NCBI GenBank assembly: GCA_902552345.1 | Contig: CACDGO010000002.1 | Span: forward strand, 17,501-81,500 | Origin: an uncultured Pelagibacteraceae bacterium | Lineage (GTDB): Bacteria > Pseudomonadota > Alphaproteobacteria > Pelagibacterales > Pelagibacteraceae | Reading direction: 5' to 3' | DNA: 64,000 bases | In this document: in pieces, positions 28,177 to 37,147 of the stretch | Layout: the number at the start of each line of letters is the position of its first letter | How positions within the stretch are numbered: the first letter of the stretch is position 1 | Made by a program: the position numbers and the translations under genes | Notes under the pieces: model-generated | What the model saw: only the letters and a program-made list of their open reading frames with translations | Database searches by the model: none | Told to the model about the DNA's origin: nothing

Positions 28177-28791
28177 CTATTTCTTGCAAGTTGTAATGAA
28201 CCACGTATAAGGCACAAATGACTGATGAAGTATTTTAAATTTTAATTTTTTAAAATGTAAATTTAGTAAATTGAGATATCCTTCTTTTTTTCTAACATTT
28301 TTTCCTCTATCTCTTGTAATAAAAAACTTTGCTATAGAATTTTGATTATTAATTATAACAGGGTCTTCAGTTAAAAGTGTTGAGTTTTTTTTCATTTTTT
28401 TTTTACAAAGAGATAAAATATTTTTTGCTTGTTCATTATTGAGATGATGCAAGATTCCAAAAAGTATTACAAAGTCAAATTTTGGTAGTTTTTTAATTTC
28501 TTTATTTTCAAATTTTTTACAAAAAAAGTGATAGTTTTTACTCGTATATTTTTTTTTTGCATAAGCAATAGATCTTTTATCAATATCGTATCCGTAATAA
28601 TTACAGTTAGGAATATGTTCAATTATCTCTGCAGGACCACATCCTATATCTAAAACATTCAAATTCTTTTTTTTTATGTTAGCTTTGATTATTTTTTTTC
28701 TTAGTGAGGTGCCTGACATTATTTTTTGTATCGATTTATATATATAAGGATTATTAATTAGATTATATAAAGTGCTTGATCTTTGTGACAT
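28177..28791 (-). CDS. class I SAM-dependent methyltransferase
   Basis: A 204-residue Rossmann-type methyltransferase with motif I NVLDIGCGPAEII (about 44-56), an acidic residue closing beta-2 in YYGYDIDKRSIAYA, and the motif IV region FDFVILFGILHHLNNEQA. The ILHHL segment is common in small-molecule methyltransferases. It stands alone on the minus strand between plus-strand sugar-transfer genes. A sugar or lipid substrate is inferred from position only. Confidence 0.85.
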   Translation of the reverse strand: MSQRSSTLYNLINNPYIYKSIQKIMSGTSLRKKIIKANIKKKNLNVLDIGCGPAEIIEHIPNCNYYGYDIDKRSIAYAKKKYTSKNYHFFCKKFENKEIKKLPKFDFVILFGILHHLNNEQAKNILSLCKKKMKKNSTLLTEDPVIINNQNSIAKFFITRDRGKNVRKKEGYLNLLNLHFKKLKFKILHQSFVPYTWFITTCKK

Positions 28792-28853
28792 TATTTTATT
28801 CCGTAAAAGTTTGTTAATATATACACAATTATGCTAATTAAAGAAAACAGCAT

Positions 28854-29546
28854 ATGATAAAAAAAAGAAATCAATTAATAGTTGGATCGGGTTTTATTGC
28901 TAGAAAATTTCGAAAATATAGTAATTTTTTAAAGAAAAAAGATGTTGTGGTTTATGCCGCCGGGATCTCCAATTCTACAGAAAAGAATATGAGAAATTTA
29001 AATAAAGAGGTAACAAGTATGAAAAAATTTTTAAGTTTTAATAAAAAAAAATTAATTTATATAAGCTCATATTCAGTATGTGACTCATTAAGGTCAAAGA
29101 ATAAATATGTTAAAAATAAAATTAAGATAGAGAAATTAATTGAGAGTAGTGTTTCAGAATATATAATTTTAAGACTTCCTGAAATTGTAGGCTTTAGTAA
29201 AAATCCTTATACGCTAACTAATTTTTTTAGTAATATGATTTTAAAAGGTAAATCCTTTGAAGTTTATAAAGGTGTAAAAAGAAATATTCTTGATATCGAT
29301 CATGCAATTCATAACTGTATAAAATTTATAAAGTTTAATTCGAAAAAAAAAATAAAAATTAATTTATTGAATAAAGACTTTTATGAACCTAAGGAAATTG
29401 TAGAAGATTTGGAAAAAATACTTAAAATAAGAGGTCATTATAAAATAAAAAAAATTAAAAAAAATAATTTTAAGACTAAAAATAGTTTATACCTAAAATT
29501 TAATCAAAATTACTTATTTAAAGTTTTAAAAAAATATTACGGCTAA
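28854..29546 (+). CDS. short SDR-type nucleotide-sugar epimerase/dehydratase-like protein
   Basis: A 230-residue extended-SDR-like protein, compact compared with the usual 300 or so. It has an N-terminal nucleotide-binding turn LIVGSGFIARKF (about 8-19), VVYAAGISNS, a serine in LIYISSYSVCD, and a YVKNK sequence that fits the catalytic YxxxK. The C-terminal substrate part is reduced. It is followed after one base by a GT2 enzyme, so a nucleotide-sugar substrate is likely but unproven. Confidence 0.72.
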   Translation: MIKKRNQLIVGSGFIARKFRKYSNFLKKKDVVVYAAGISNSTEKNMRNLNKEVTSMKKFLSFNKKKLIYISSYSVCDSLRSKNKYVKNKIKIEKLIESSVSEYIILRLPEIVGFSKNPYTLTNFFSNMILKGKSFEVYKGVKRNILDIDHAIHNCIKFIKFNSKKKIKINLLNKDFYEPKEIVEDLEKILKIRGHYKIKKIKKNNFKTKNSLYLKFNQNYLFKVLKKYYG

Positions 29547-29547
29547 A

Positions 29548-30324
29548 ATGAAGCTATCAATTATCGTACCTGTTTATAATAGTTCTGATATTTTGCATAA
29601 ATTACATGAAAGAATTTTAAGAGTGATTACTAAAATGAATTTAGTAAATAACTTTGAGCTTATTTTAATTAATGATTTTAGCAAAGATAATAGTTGGAAA
29701 AGTATCGAAACGCTAGCCCGTAACTCTAATCATATTGTAGGAATAAATTTAGTCGAAAACTTTGGCCAGCATAATGCATTGATGGCAGGATTAAATTATG
29801 CAAAAGGTGATTATGTTATAACTCTAGATGATGATTTACAACATCCCCCCGAGTCTATCCCGGATATAATTGATCAATTAAAAAGTTTTGATGTTTGTTA
29901 CACAAATTATAAAAATCGTCAGCACGTCAATTGGAAAAAAGCAGTCAGCTATATTAACAATGTAGTCTCAAGTTTTCTTCTTAATAAATCATTAAAAATT
30001 TATATGTCGTCATTTAGAGGATTAAAAAAAAATATAGTTTCAGAAATTATTAAATTTAAAGAACCTGATGTTTATTTGGATGGTCTAATTATTGGATCTA
30101 CAAAAAAAATTGGTATAATAACTGTGGAGCATTTTGCCAGATACAGCGGGAACAGTAACTACAATTTAAAAAAACTTCTAATTTTATGGTCCAATATGTT
30201 AATGAACTTCAGATTTTTTCCTTTTAGGTTGGCTTCAATTCCAGGAATTGTTCTTAAATTCATAATTAAAAATTTTAGAAAAAAAAACACAAAACAACAA
30301 TATAAAATTCTTGAAAAAATTTAA
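29548..30324 (+). CDS. family 2 glycosyltransferase (dolichol-phosphate-mannosyltransferase-like)
   Basis: A 258-residue GT2 enzyme with KLSIIVPVYN at the start, LVENFGQHNALMAGLNYAKG, the nucleotide-sugar DxD (DDD, 94-96) and then LQHPPE. These are the features of polyprenyl-phosphate sugar transferases such as ArnC or DPM synthase. The usual C-terminal pair of TM helices is not clear; only one moderately hydrophobic stretch is seen near 215-240. The product could be an undecaprenyl-phosphate sugar donor for the GT-C-like protein in this cassette, which is inferred. Confidence 0.85.
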   Translation: MKLSIIVPVYNSSDILHKLHERILRVITKMNLVNNFELILINDFSKDNSWKSIETLARNSNHIVGINLVENFGQHNALMAGLNYAKGDYVITLDDDLQHPPESIPDIIDQLKSFDVCYTNYKNRQHVNWKKAVSYINNVVSSFLLNKSLKIYMSSFRGLKKNIVSEIIKFKEPDVYLDGLIIGSTKKIGIITVEHFARYSGNSNYNLKKLLILWSNMLMNFRFFPFRLASIPGIVLKFIIKNFRKKNTKQQYKILEKI

Positions 30325-31074
30325 ATGAAATCATTTAGAAGCGAAATTGATATAATTCTACCAAATTATAATAGCGAGAAGTTTATTCAGCAAACTGTTT
30401 ACAGTATTAAAAATCAAAGTTTTAAAAAATGGAAATTATTTATCATAGATGATAATTCAAATTCTAAAACAAAAACAATTTTAAAAAGTTTTAAGAAAGA
30501 TAAAAGAATTAAGGTTATTTGGCTTTCTAAAAATAAAGGTGCTGCTTATTGCAGGAACCTCGCTATCAAAAAATCATCTTCAAAATACATCGCTTTCATC
30601 GACTCTGATGATATATGGGCTAAAAAAAAATTAGAATACCAATTAATTTTTATGAAAAAATTTAAATATGACTTTACATATACTTTTTATGAAACTTTTG
30701 GATTAAAAAATAAAAAAATTATAACTCCTGAAAGATACAATTTTTCAAGTTTTATTAACGACACATCAATAGCTACAAGCACTGTTATGGTTACTAGAAA
30801 GGTTGCTCAAAATGTTAAATTTACTAATACAAAAATATGTGAAGATTTTTTCTATAAATGTCAGATTTTAAAAAAGGTTGGTAATGCTTTTTGTGTTACA
30901 AAATTTTTAACAAAGTATCGTGTGAGACATAATTCACTTCAAAGCAATAAGGTAAGAAATTTATTTTGGGTGTGGAAAATAAATCGAAATTATAATAAAT
31001 TAAATTTTTTTAGCAGCTTGTTCTCTATAATTGCAATTTCATTTAACTCTTTCAAAAAGTACGGATTTAAATGA
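30325..31074 (+). CDS. family 2 glycosyltransferase
   Basis: A 249-residue GT2 enzyme with EIDIILPNYNSEKFI, IIDDNSNS, the NKGAAYCRNLAIKKS segment, and the DxD motif in FIDSDDIW (D93, D95, D96). No TM segment is convincing, so it is probably cytoplasmic or peripheral. It begins directly after the preceding GT2 stop codon, confirming a co-transcribed set. Donor and acceptor are unknown. Its stop is 2 bases from the convergent truA stop. Confidence 0.87.
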   Translation: MKSFRSEIDIILPNYNSEKFIQQTVYSIKNQSFKKWKLFIIDDNSNSKTKTILKSFKKDKRIKVIWLSKNKGAAYCRNLAIKKSSSKYIAFIDSDDIWAKKKLEYQLIFMKKFKYDFTYTFYETFGLKNKKIITPERYNFSSFINDTSIATSTVMVTRKVAQNVKFTNTKICEDFFYKCQILKKVGNAFCVTKFLTKYRVRHNSLQSNKVRNLFWVWKINRNYNKLNFFSSLFSIIAISFNSFKKYGFK

Positions 31075-31076
31075 TT

Positions 31077-31823
31077 TTAATAGTTAATTTTTTTTAAATA
31101 TAATCCACATGCAGGTGCTGGAGGTGCACAATTTTTTCTATTTCTTGATAGGAAACTTTGTTTAAATTTTTTTAAGTCCCATTTATTAGTTGATAAATAT
31201 TTTAGACAGCCTACCATCGATCTTACTTGATTTTGGAGAAATGATTGAGATTTGAAAATTAGAAATATTTTTTCCCCCTTTTTTGTAACATTAACTGATT
31301 TCATATTTTTAATTGGTGACCTCGCTCCGCAAGATGATGACCTAAATGTTGAAAAGTCATGTTTACCTTCTAAAATATTAGCTCCTTTTTTTAAAAGATT
31401 AAGGTTTAATTTTTGTTTAATGTGCCAGGCTTTATTTTTAAAAATTGACAGGGATCCTTCTCGATTAATTATAAAGTATTCATAAATTCTCTCTTTTGCT
31501 GAGTATCTAGAGTGAAAATCTATGTTTTTTCTTTTGATTTCTAATATTGAAATTAAATCTCTTTTTAAAAAAAAGTTTAACGAACTGATAAATTTTTTTT
31601 TATCTATAATTTCTTTTCTAGTTTTAAAATTTGCATATTGACAAAATGCATGAACACCTTTGTCAGTTCTGCCTGCCCCATTAATCTTTATTTTCTTTTT
31701 ACAATTTAAAATTTTTTTTATTGCTCTCTCTATTTTTTCTTGAATTGAGGGGCCATTTTTTTGATATTGCCAACCAACAAATTTTGTTCCATCATACTCA
31801 ATCTTAATTAAATAATTAAACAT
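31077..31823 (-). CDS. truA: tRNA pseudouridine(38-40) synthase
   Basis: Modifies uridines 38-40 in the anticodon stem-loop of many tRNAs. The 248-residue enzyme has YLIKIEYDGTKFVGWQYQ, catalytic D54 in GAGRTDKGVHAFCQ, and the FLQNQVRSMVGCL segment. It is the last gene of the def-fmt-truA run and its start overlaps the fmt stop by one base. Confidence 0.96.
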   Translation of the reverse strand: MFNYLIKIEYDGTKFVGWQYQKNGPSIQEKIERAIKKILNCKKKIKINGAGRTDKGVHAFCQYANFKTRKEIIDKKKFISSLNFFLKRDLISILEIKRKNIDFHSRYSAKERIYEYFIINREGSLSIFKNKAWHIKQKLNLNLLKKGANILEGKHDFSTFRSSSCGARSPIKNMKSVNVTKKGEKIFLIFKSQSFLQNQVRSMVGCLKYLSTNKWDLKKFKQSFLSRNRKNCAPPAPACGLYLKKINY

Positions 31824-32746
31824 TACTTATTAAGATTGGTTCCAATAGGAATTTTATTTCCTTTTAGAAAGTTAGATGCAGACATATTTTGTTTTCCCTG
31901 TCTGGTTAATTCTAAAATTTTAATTGCTTTTTTTCCACATGCTATTACAAAATTTTCATCTATAATTTCTCCTGGTGCTCCATTCCCATTTACTTCAATT
32001 GCTCTTGTGATTTTAATTCTTAAACCATCTAAATAAAACCAGCATCCTGGGTTTTGATGTAAAGCATTTATTTTAGCTATAATTTGACCTGCTGTTTCAT
32101 TCCAGTTTATTTGTGACTCATCTTTACTTACTTTCTTTGCATATGTTGCGTCTTTCTCATTTTGTTCAATAAATTTTTCTTTTTTATTTTCTAAAAGTTT
32201 CAAAGATGTAATTATTAATTCACTTCCCATTTTGGATAGCTGCTTGCTTAATTTTTCATAGTTAGCATCTTTTTGAATTTTTATTTTTGAGCTCATCATT
32301 ACTGGGCCTGCATCTAATTTAGGAATAATTTTCATTATTGATATTCCAGTCTCTCGATCTGAATTCATAATTGCTCTATGTATTGGAGCTGACCCTCTCC
32401 ATTTTGGAAGCAACGAAGCATGAATATTTATAAATTTTAAATTTTTTAAATTGAGTAAGCTACGAGGTAAAATTTTTCCATATGCTACTACTATCACAAT
32501 GTCCGCTTTAAGTTTCTCGATGTGTTCTAATTCTTCATTGGTATTAATATGTATTGGATGTCTTACAGGAATATTATTTTGTTTTGAGAAAATATGTACT
32601 GGTGAAAAATGAACTTTTTGTCCTCTATTTTTTTTTGTTGGAGGCTGAGTATATACTTCTATAATCTTATGATTTGATTGATGTAAAGACTCCAAGATCG
32701 GAACAGAAAATTCTGGGGTTCCCATAAAAATTATTTTTAAAGCCAT
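31823..32746 (-). CDS. fmt: methionyl-tRNA formyltransferase
   Basis: Formylates initiator Met-tRNA using 10-formyltetrahydrofolate. The 307-residue protein has the FMGTPEFSVPIL start and the catalytic HASLLPKWRGSAPIHRAI region with N, H and D residues (NIHASLLPKW, DAGPVM). The C-terminal tRNA-binding domain includes ALHQNPGCWFYLDG. It lies 5 bases downstream of def. Confidence 0.96.
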   Translation of the reverse strand: MALKIIFMGTPEFSVPILESLHQSNHKIIEVYTQPPTKKNRGQKVHFSPVHIFSKQNNIPVRHPIHINTNEELEHIEKLKADIVIVVAYGKILPRSLLNLKNLKFINIHASLLPKWRGSAPIHRAIMNSDRETGISIMKIIPKLDAGPVMMSSKIKIQKDANYEKLSKQLSKMGSELIITSLKLLENKKEKFIEQNEKDATYAKKVSKDESQINWNETAGQIIAKINALHQNPGCWFYLDGLRIKITRAIEVNGNGAPGEIIDENFVIACGKKAIKILELTRQGKQNMSASNFLKGNKIPIGTNLNK

Positions 32747-32751
32747 TTAAT

Positions 32752-33276
32752 TTAAATAACAATTTGATCTATTTCTTTTTTTTGTTTTTTAAGTTTTTTA
32801 ATAATCATATCTTTTTTTAATTTAGACAGATAATCAATAAATAAAACTCCATTTAAGTGATCTACTTCATGTTGAATACAAGTAGCTAGTAAACCTTTAG
32901 CATGTAAATCTCTCTCTTTTCCATCATAATCTATGTAACTTAAATTACACTCTGCGGGTCTTTCTATTTCAGCATAATGTCCCGGTAAAGATAAACACCC
33001 TTCCTCATAAACCGACAGACTTTTTGATTTATGCTTGATAACTGGATTAACTAAAAATAAAGGATTTTTTTTTGTTTCTTCTTTTGAAATATCAATAACT
33101 ATAACGCGCTTTAAAATTCCAATTTGTACAGCCGCTAAACCAATTCCTGGAGCGCTATACATTGTCTCTAACATATCGTCCATAAGCTTTTTGACTTCCA
33201 TATCTACTTTTTCTAATTTTATACTTTTTTTTCTTAATATTGGATCAGGTTCTATTATAATTTTTTTCTTAGCCAT
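32752..33276 (-). CDS. def: peptide deformylase
   Basis: Removes the N-formyl group from new proteins. The 174-residue metalloenzyme has all three motifs: APGIGLAAVQIG (42-53), EGCLSLPG with metal ligand C94, and QHEVDHLNG with H136, E137 and H140. It starts the def-fmt-truA unit, which is conserved in Alphaproteobacteria. Confidence 0.96.
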   Translation of the reverse strand: MAKKKIIIEPDPILRKKSIKLEKVDMEVKKLMDDMLETMYSAPGIGLAAVQIGILKRVIVIDISKEETKKNPLFLVNPVIKHKSKSLSVYEEGCLSLPGHYAEIERPAECNLSYIDYDGKERDLHAKGLLATCIQHEVDHLNGVLFIDYLSKLKKDMIIKKLKKQKKEIDQIVI

Positions 33277-33297
33277 AATTGAATTATTATATTGTAA

Positions 33298-35034
33298 TTA
33301 GACTCTAAGTGGTAGAGCTGAGATTAAAACTTTATTTCTTATCTGAATTAAACCCATTTCATTAAGAAGACTCGTAATGAAATAAATAGTTTCTGGATCA
33401 AGTTGATAAGGTTCATCTTCACCGATAATCTCTACAATTTTTAAAGCTAAAAAAGCGTTTTGTTTTTTTTCTATTAAACTTAATAAATTTTTCGGAACAT
33501 CGTTTTTTGCAGATAATTGTTTTTCATTTATATTGTTCGGTATTTTAAAACCATCTTTTAAAAGCGTATCGACTAAAGCAAGATCTTTAGCAGAATAAAA
33601 ATATTTCCTGTTTTTACCAATCTTTTTAAAAATTCTATCTATATCCTTTTGAACTTTTTTTTCATCTTCTTCCTCAATATAAAATCTTATTATTCTTGAT
33701 TGATGAAGAATTTTATCATTATATTTGACCTTGCCCAAATTGTTTTCTTTCACTGCCTCAACTCTGTTTTGAGCAACCTCTTTGAATTCTTCTGGTATAT
33801 TCTCTAAACCTATTTCTGAAAGCCGGTCAGATAAAACTTTTGAAAAAACATTTTGTAACCCATCTTTTCTGAATAAATCTTCTAACAAAAATAAGTATTT
33901 TATCTTTGAGTTTATATCTTCTGATAGTAAAAATTTTTGATAAACTAATGCTCTCGCTTCTGTGTTTTCAAACGTTTGATAAATATTTTCAGCATTAATT
34001 AAGTTATTTATATTGAAAGTTATTTGCTTATAAATATCAAAAATTAATTTGTTGCTTACTTTGCCTTGACTTGCAGCTAGCTCGAGTTCGTTAATTTTTC
34101 TATTATCATTAACATCATTTATTTTGATCAAGTTTGCAGCATTTAAGTATTTCCAGATTTCTTTTTTTGTTTTTTCTGAAGGAGTGTAATTGAAGTCTTT
34201 AATTGTTACACTTGAGAGGTAAAAATTTAGTAAATTTTTTTCATTTATTTTTGTAGTAGTTTTATCTGAAACTCCTAATAAGAAGTTAATTTTATCATCA
34301 AAAAATTTATCAGATTGGTTTTGCTCTCTTAAAAGATCTAGCAATAGTTGTGCTTGAGATTTTTTATTATTGAAAATTAAACAATAAATCTTAAATTTTT
34401 CCAAATATGCATCTTTTATTGTGTTATCTATAAACTCTATTTTTTCACAGCCTTGTTTAATGTTTGCTTGAGTGATATTTGTATCAACCAAATATTGAAC
34501 AACTTTGCTCTTACCCTCGAATTCCTTATTTTGTTTTAAAAAATTTTCAATTAATTTAACTTTATTGTTATTTATTAACCAATCGATTTTTAATTTTACA
34601 AACTCTTCATCACTCATTCCGTTAGGAGGATAAGAGAAAGACAATAAGACATTTTCCAAGATGTCTTGAGAAGTTTTTGATAAGTTAATTTTTTTAATTC
34701 TTTTTAAACTTGCTCTTAAATCACTCGCATTTGTTGACGACCACATATTAATATTAAAATCGTATTCAGCAGGATCATATACTCCATAAACCTTAGCCTC
34801 TAGATCATTATCAATTGTTCCATCTTCAATTTTAATCTGTTCTGATGATTCTAACCGTAAATTTTTTTTTATAGTCGTTTCTTTTAAATTTTGATCAGTA
34901 TCTGTTTTAAAAATTTCTGAGGATTTTTCTTTTTTATTCTTCCAAATATCTATTTTTTCTTCACCTGCTAGAGGTAAAAATAAGATTGAGAAAATTAATA
35001 AGATTAAAAAATAATCAAAGTTTTTTAATCTCAT
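33298..35034 (-). CDS. secreted helical-repeat-like protein of unknown function
   Basis: A 578-residue protein with an N-terminal hydrophobic signal (about residues 9-23, FLILLIFSILFLPLAGEE) and no later TM segment, so probably periplasmic. The body is rich in Lys, Asn, Leu and Ile in amphipathic-looking helices, as in TPR/SEL1-like solenoids, but no repeat consensus is clear. Related large proteins beside aroK are known as hypothetical in Alphaproteobacteria (recalled, not searched). It overlaps a 59-residue membrane protein by 20 bases, and the pair may work together in the envelope. Confidence 0.75.
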   Translation of the reverse strand: MRLKNFDYFLILLIFSILFLPLAGEEKIDIWKNKKEKSSEIFKTDTDQNLKETTIKKNLRLESSEQIKIEDGTIDNDLEAKVYGVYDPAEYDFNINMWSSTNASDLRASLKRIKKINLSKTSQDILENVLLSFSYPPNGMSDEEFVKLKIDWLINNNKVKLIENFLKQNKEFEGKSKVVQYLVDTNITQANIKQGCEKIEFIDNTIKDAYLEKFKIYCLIFNNKKSQAQLLLDLLREQNQSDKFFDDKINFLLGVSDKTTTKINEKNLLNFYLSSVTIKDFNYTPSEKTKKEIWKYLNAANLIKINDVNDNRKINELELAASQGKVSNKLIFDIYKQITFNINNLINAENIYQTFENTEARALVYQKFLLSEDINSKIKYLFLLEDLFRKDGLQNVFSKVLSDRLSEIGLENIPEEFKEVAQNRVEAVKENNLGKVKYNDKILHQSRIIRFYIEEEDEKKVQKDIDRIFKKIGKNRKYFYSAKDLALVDTLLKDGFKIPNNINEKQLSAKNDVPKNLLSLIEKKQNAFLALKIVEIIGEDEPYQLDPETIYFITSLLNEMGLIQIRNKVLISALPLRV

Positions 35035-35194
35035 TTGTTATATCAATATCGTATTTTTTTTTTGGACTAGGAAAGCTAATTTTTTCTATTAAAAAAATTG
35101 AAAAAAGTAAAATTACTATTAATAGCAATAGCTTAATCATTATTTTTAATAATGAACTACTTAAACTAGGCTGTCTGTTGTATTTCAGTTGCAT
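35015..35194 (-). CDS. small single-pass membrane protein, 59 residues (unlisted small ORF)
   Basis: An ATG frame from 35194 to a TGA at 35015-35017, one codon below a typical 60-residue cut-off. It begins MQLKYNRQPSLSSSLLKIMI, has a strongly hydrophobic helix at about residues 20-36, and ends in a charged tail (KKKYDIDITNEIKKL). The ordered basic-TM-polar arrangement and the 20-base overlap with the following 578-residue secreted protein on the same strand support a real, coupled gene. The plus-strand frame over the same bases is its shadow. Function unknown. Confidence 0.72.
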   Translation of the reverse strand: MQLKYNRQPSLSSSLLKIMIKLLLLIVILLFSIFLIEKISFPSPKKKYDIDITNEIKKL

Positions 35195-35267
35195 ACTTTT
35201 TAAATTAATTTAAACTTAATAAATAAGACATAATTATGAAAAATCAAATTCAAAATCGGACGATTAA

Positions 35268-35783
35268 TTGAGTAAAAGTCTTGTATTAACAGGAATGATG
35301 GGGGTTGGAAAGTCAACAATTGGTAAAAAATTAGCCTCGGAACTTACATTTAACTTTGTTGATATTGATAGTTTAATTGAGAAAAGAGAGGGTTGCTCAA
35401 TTAAGTTAATATTTAAAAAAAAAGGAGAAAATTACTTTAGAAAACTTGAGAATGATATCACTTTATCTCAGTTGCAAAAAAATAAGTCTGTTATAGCTTT
35501 AGGGGGTGGTGCATTTCTTAATAGAAATATTAGAAGAGAAGCGAAAAGATTTTGTATAAGTTTTTGGTTAGATTTATCTAATGAGGAAATTATAAAAAGA
35601 CTAAGAAAATCCAAAAAAAGACCCTTGTTATTTAAAAATAATTTAGTAGAGACAATTAATAAAATTTACTTGGAAAGAAAGAAAACTTATAGTGAAGCTA
35701 GTTTTAGAATAAGATGTAATTCATTAAAACCTGAAGACATTGTTAATAAAATAATTTTATTTTATGAAAAATCACGAAATTAA
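35268..35783 (+). CDS. aroK: shikimate kinase
   Basis: Phosphorylates shikimate in aromatic amino-acid synthesis. The 171-residue P-loop kinase has GMMGVGKST (9-17), DIDSLIEKREG, and GGGAFLN. The start is TTG at 35268: an in-frame TAA lies directly before it, and the next methionines fall inside the P-loop. The TTG overlaps the TGA of an 11-codon upstream frame (35236-35271) that begins with ATG. Its 3' end overlaps aroB by 20 bases. Confidence 0.95.
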   Translation: MSKSLVLTGMMGVGKSTIGKKLASELTFNFVDIDSLIEKREGCSIKLIFKKKGENYFRKLENDITLSQLQKNKSVIALGGGAFLNRNIRREAKRFCISFWLDLSNEEIIKRLRKSKKRPLLFKNNLVETINKIYLERKKTYSEASFRIRCNSLKPEDIVNKIILFYEKSRN

Positions 35784-36876
35784 GTTTAAAGAGCGTAACA
35801 GTAATTACTCGATCATTATTGGAAATAATGTCTTAAATTTATTGCCTGGCAAAATAAAATTATTGTGCCCTAAGTCAAAAAAAATAGCTTTAATAATTGA
35901 TAAAAAAGTTCCCTTAAAGTTCCATAAAAAATTAAAACAAATTTTGAGAAAATATGACCTGTCATTTCTTTATTTTACAGCTAAAGAGAAAAATAAATCT
36001 ATCAATACAGCTAATTTTTACTTAGAAGAACTTCTTAAAAATAAATTTAACAGATCGGACTTAGTTATTGGAGTAGGAGGAGGAATAACGGGGGACTTAA
36101 CTGGGTTTGTAGCAAGCATATTCAAAAGAGGAATAAATTTTATAAATATACCTACAACTTTGCTCTCTCAAGCTGATGCAGCAATTGGCGGCAAAACTGC
36201 TGTAAATTGTAGATATGGTAAAAATTTAATTGGTTCATTTTACCAGCCTAAATTTGTGCTTAATGATACAGAATTTTTAAAGTCACTCCCAAGAAAAGAA
36301 ATTATTTGTGGATACGCAGAAATTTTAAAACATTCAATTATAAAAGATAAAAAATTATTTAAATGGTTGAAAAAAAATACTAAAGATTTGCTTTTAAAAA
36401 GAAGTGAAAAATTAATTTATGCAATTATAAAAAGTTGTAAAATAAAATTAAGTGTTGTTATGAAAGACGTGAATGAAAAAGGCTTGAGAATGATCTTAAA
36501 TTTCGGTCATACATTTGCTCACGCTATAGAAGTGAAAAATAATTACTCAAATAATATTTCACATGGAGAAGCTGTACTTTCCGGAATGATTTTGGCAGTA
36601 AGGCTGTCAAACTTACTAAAAATTTGTAATATTGAAACCTTAGAGGATATTACAAAAATATATAGAGACAATAAATTAATGTACACTGTTAACAAATATT
36701 CAAATTACAAAAAAATAAATGAATTACTGCCATATTTACTTAATGACAAAAAAAATGATAATGACAAAATAAATTTTATTTTATTAAAAAAAATTGGAAA
36801 AACCACTTTGCCTAATAAATTCAAAATGTCTTTAAATAAAGTTAAAGGTCTATCAAAAGCTATCGCTCAATACTAA
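35764..36876 (+). CDS. aroB: 3-dehydroquinate synthase
   Basis: Second step of the shikimate pathway, cyclising DAHP with NAD and a divalent metal. The 370-residue protein has the NAD-binding GVGGGITGDLTGFVAS, IPTTLLSQADAAIGGKTAVN, and the metal ligands in LNFGHTFAHAIE and SHGEAVLSGM. It is coupled to aroK. It ends in a 17-base overlap with the convergent bolA gene. Confidence 0.96.
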   Translation: MKNHEIKFKERNSNYSIIIGNNVLNLLPGKIKLLCPKSKKIALIIDKKVPLKFHKKLKQILRKYDLSFLYFTAKEKNKSINTANFYLEELLKNKFNRSDLVIGVGGGITGDLTGFVASIFKRGINFINIPTTLLSQADAAIGGKTAVNCRYGKNLIGSFYQPKFVLNDTEFLKSLPRKEIICGYAEILKHSIIKDKKLFKWLKKNTKDLLLKRSEKLIYAIIKSCKIKLSVVMKDVNEKGLRMILNFGHTFAHAIEVKNNYSNNISHGEAVLSGMILAVRLSNLLKICNIETLEDITKIYRDNKLMYTVNKYSNYKKINELLPYLLNDKKNDNDKINFILLKKIGKTTLPNKFKMSLNKVKGLSKAIAQY

Positions 36877-37117
36877 TTTCTAAAGCATGGATTTTATTTT
36901 TCAAATCTTCACTTAAAATATTCATTACAGTTCTTTGAGCATTTATTCTTTTTATAGAACTTAAGTATAAAGATTTAATTTTTATATGAATATGTAATTT
37001 TTCTGGATTAAAAGATTTGTGATGTTTATGTTTTTTTGAGTTATCGATAATTTCAATATCCTCAATTTTAATTTTTTCTTTTAATTTATTTTCAATTATA
37101 TCTAAATAATTTTTCAT
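36860..37117 (-). CDS. BolA family protein
   Basis: An 85-residue protein with the BolA fold pattern: LDIIENKLKEKIKIEDIEIID, a His-rich loop, PEKLHIHIKI, and the conserved end INAQRTVMNILSEDL (RxxxVYxxL-like helix). BolA proteins pair with monothiol glutaredoxins in Fe-S handling. In Alphaproteobacteria a bolA gene commonly lies beside a J-domain gene and cobS, as here, where it is divergent from the J-domain gene with about 30 bases between starts. Confidence 0.88.
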   Translation of the reverse strand: MKNYLDIIENKLKEKIKIEDIEIIDNSKKHKHHKSFNPEKLHIHIKIKSLYLSSIKRINAQRTVMNILSEDLKNKIHALEISIER

Positions 37118-37147
37118 TTTTTAAATTTTACTATATAGATTTGTATA

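Noticed and set aside
34986-35213. Plus-strand 75-codon frame
   Set aside because: It is antisense to the 59-residue membrane protein and the start of the 578-residue secreted protein; its composition is unlike a protein.
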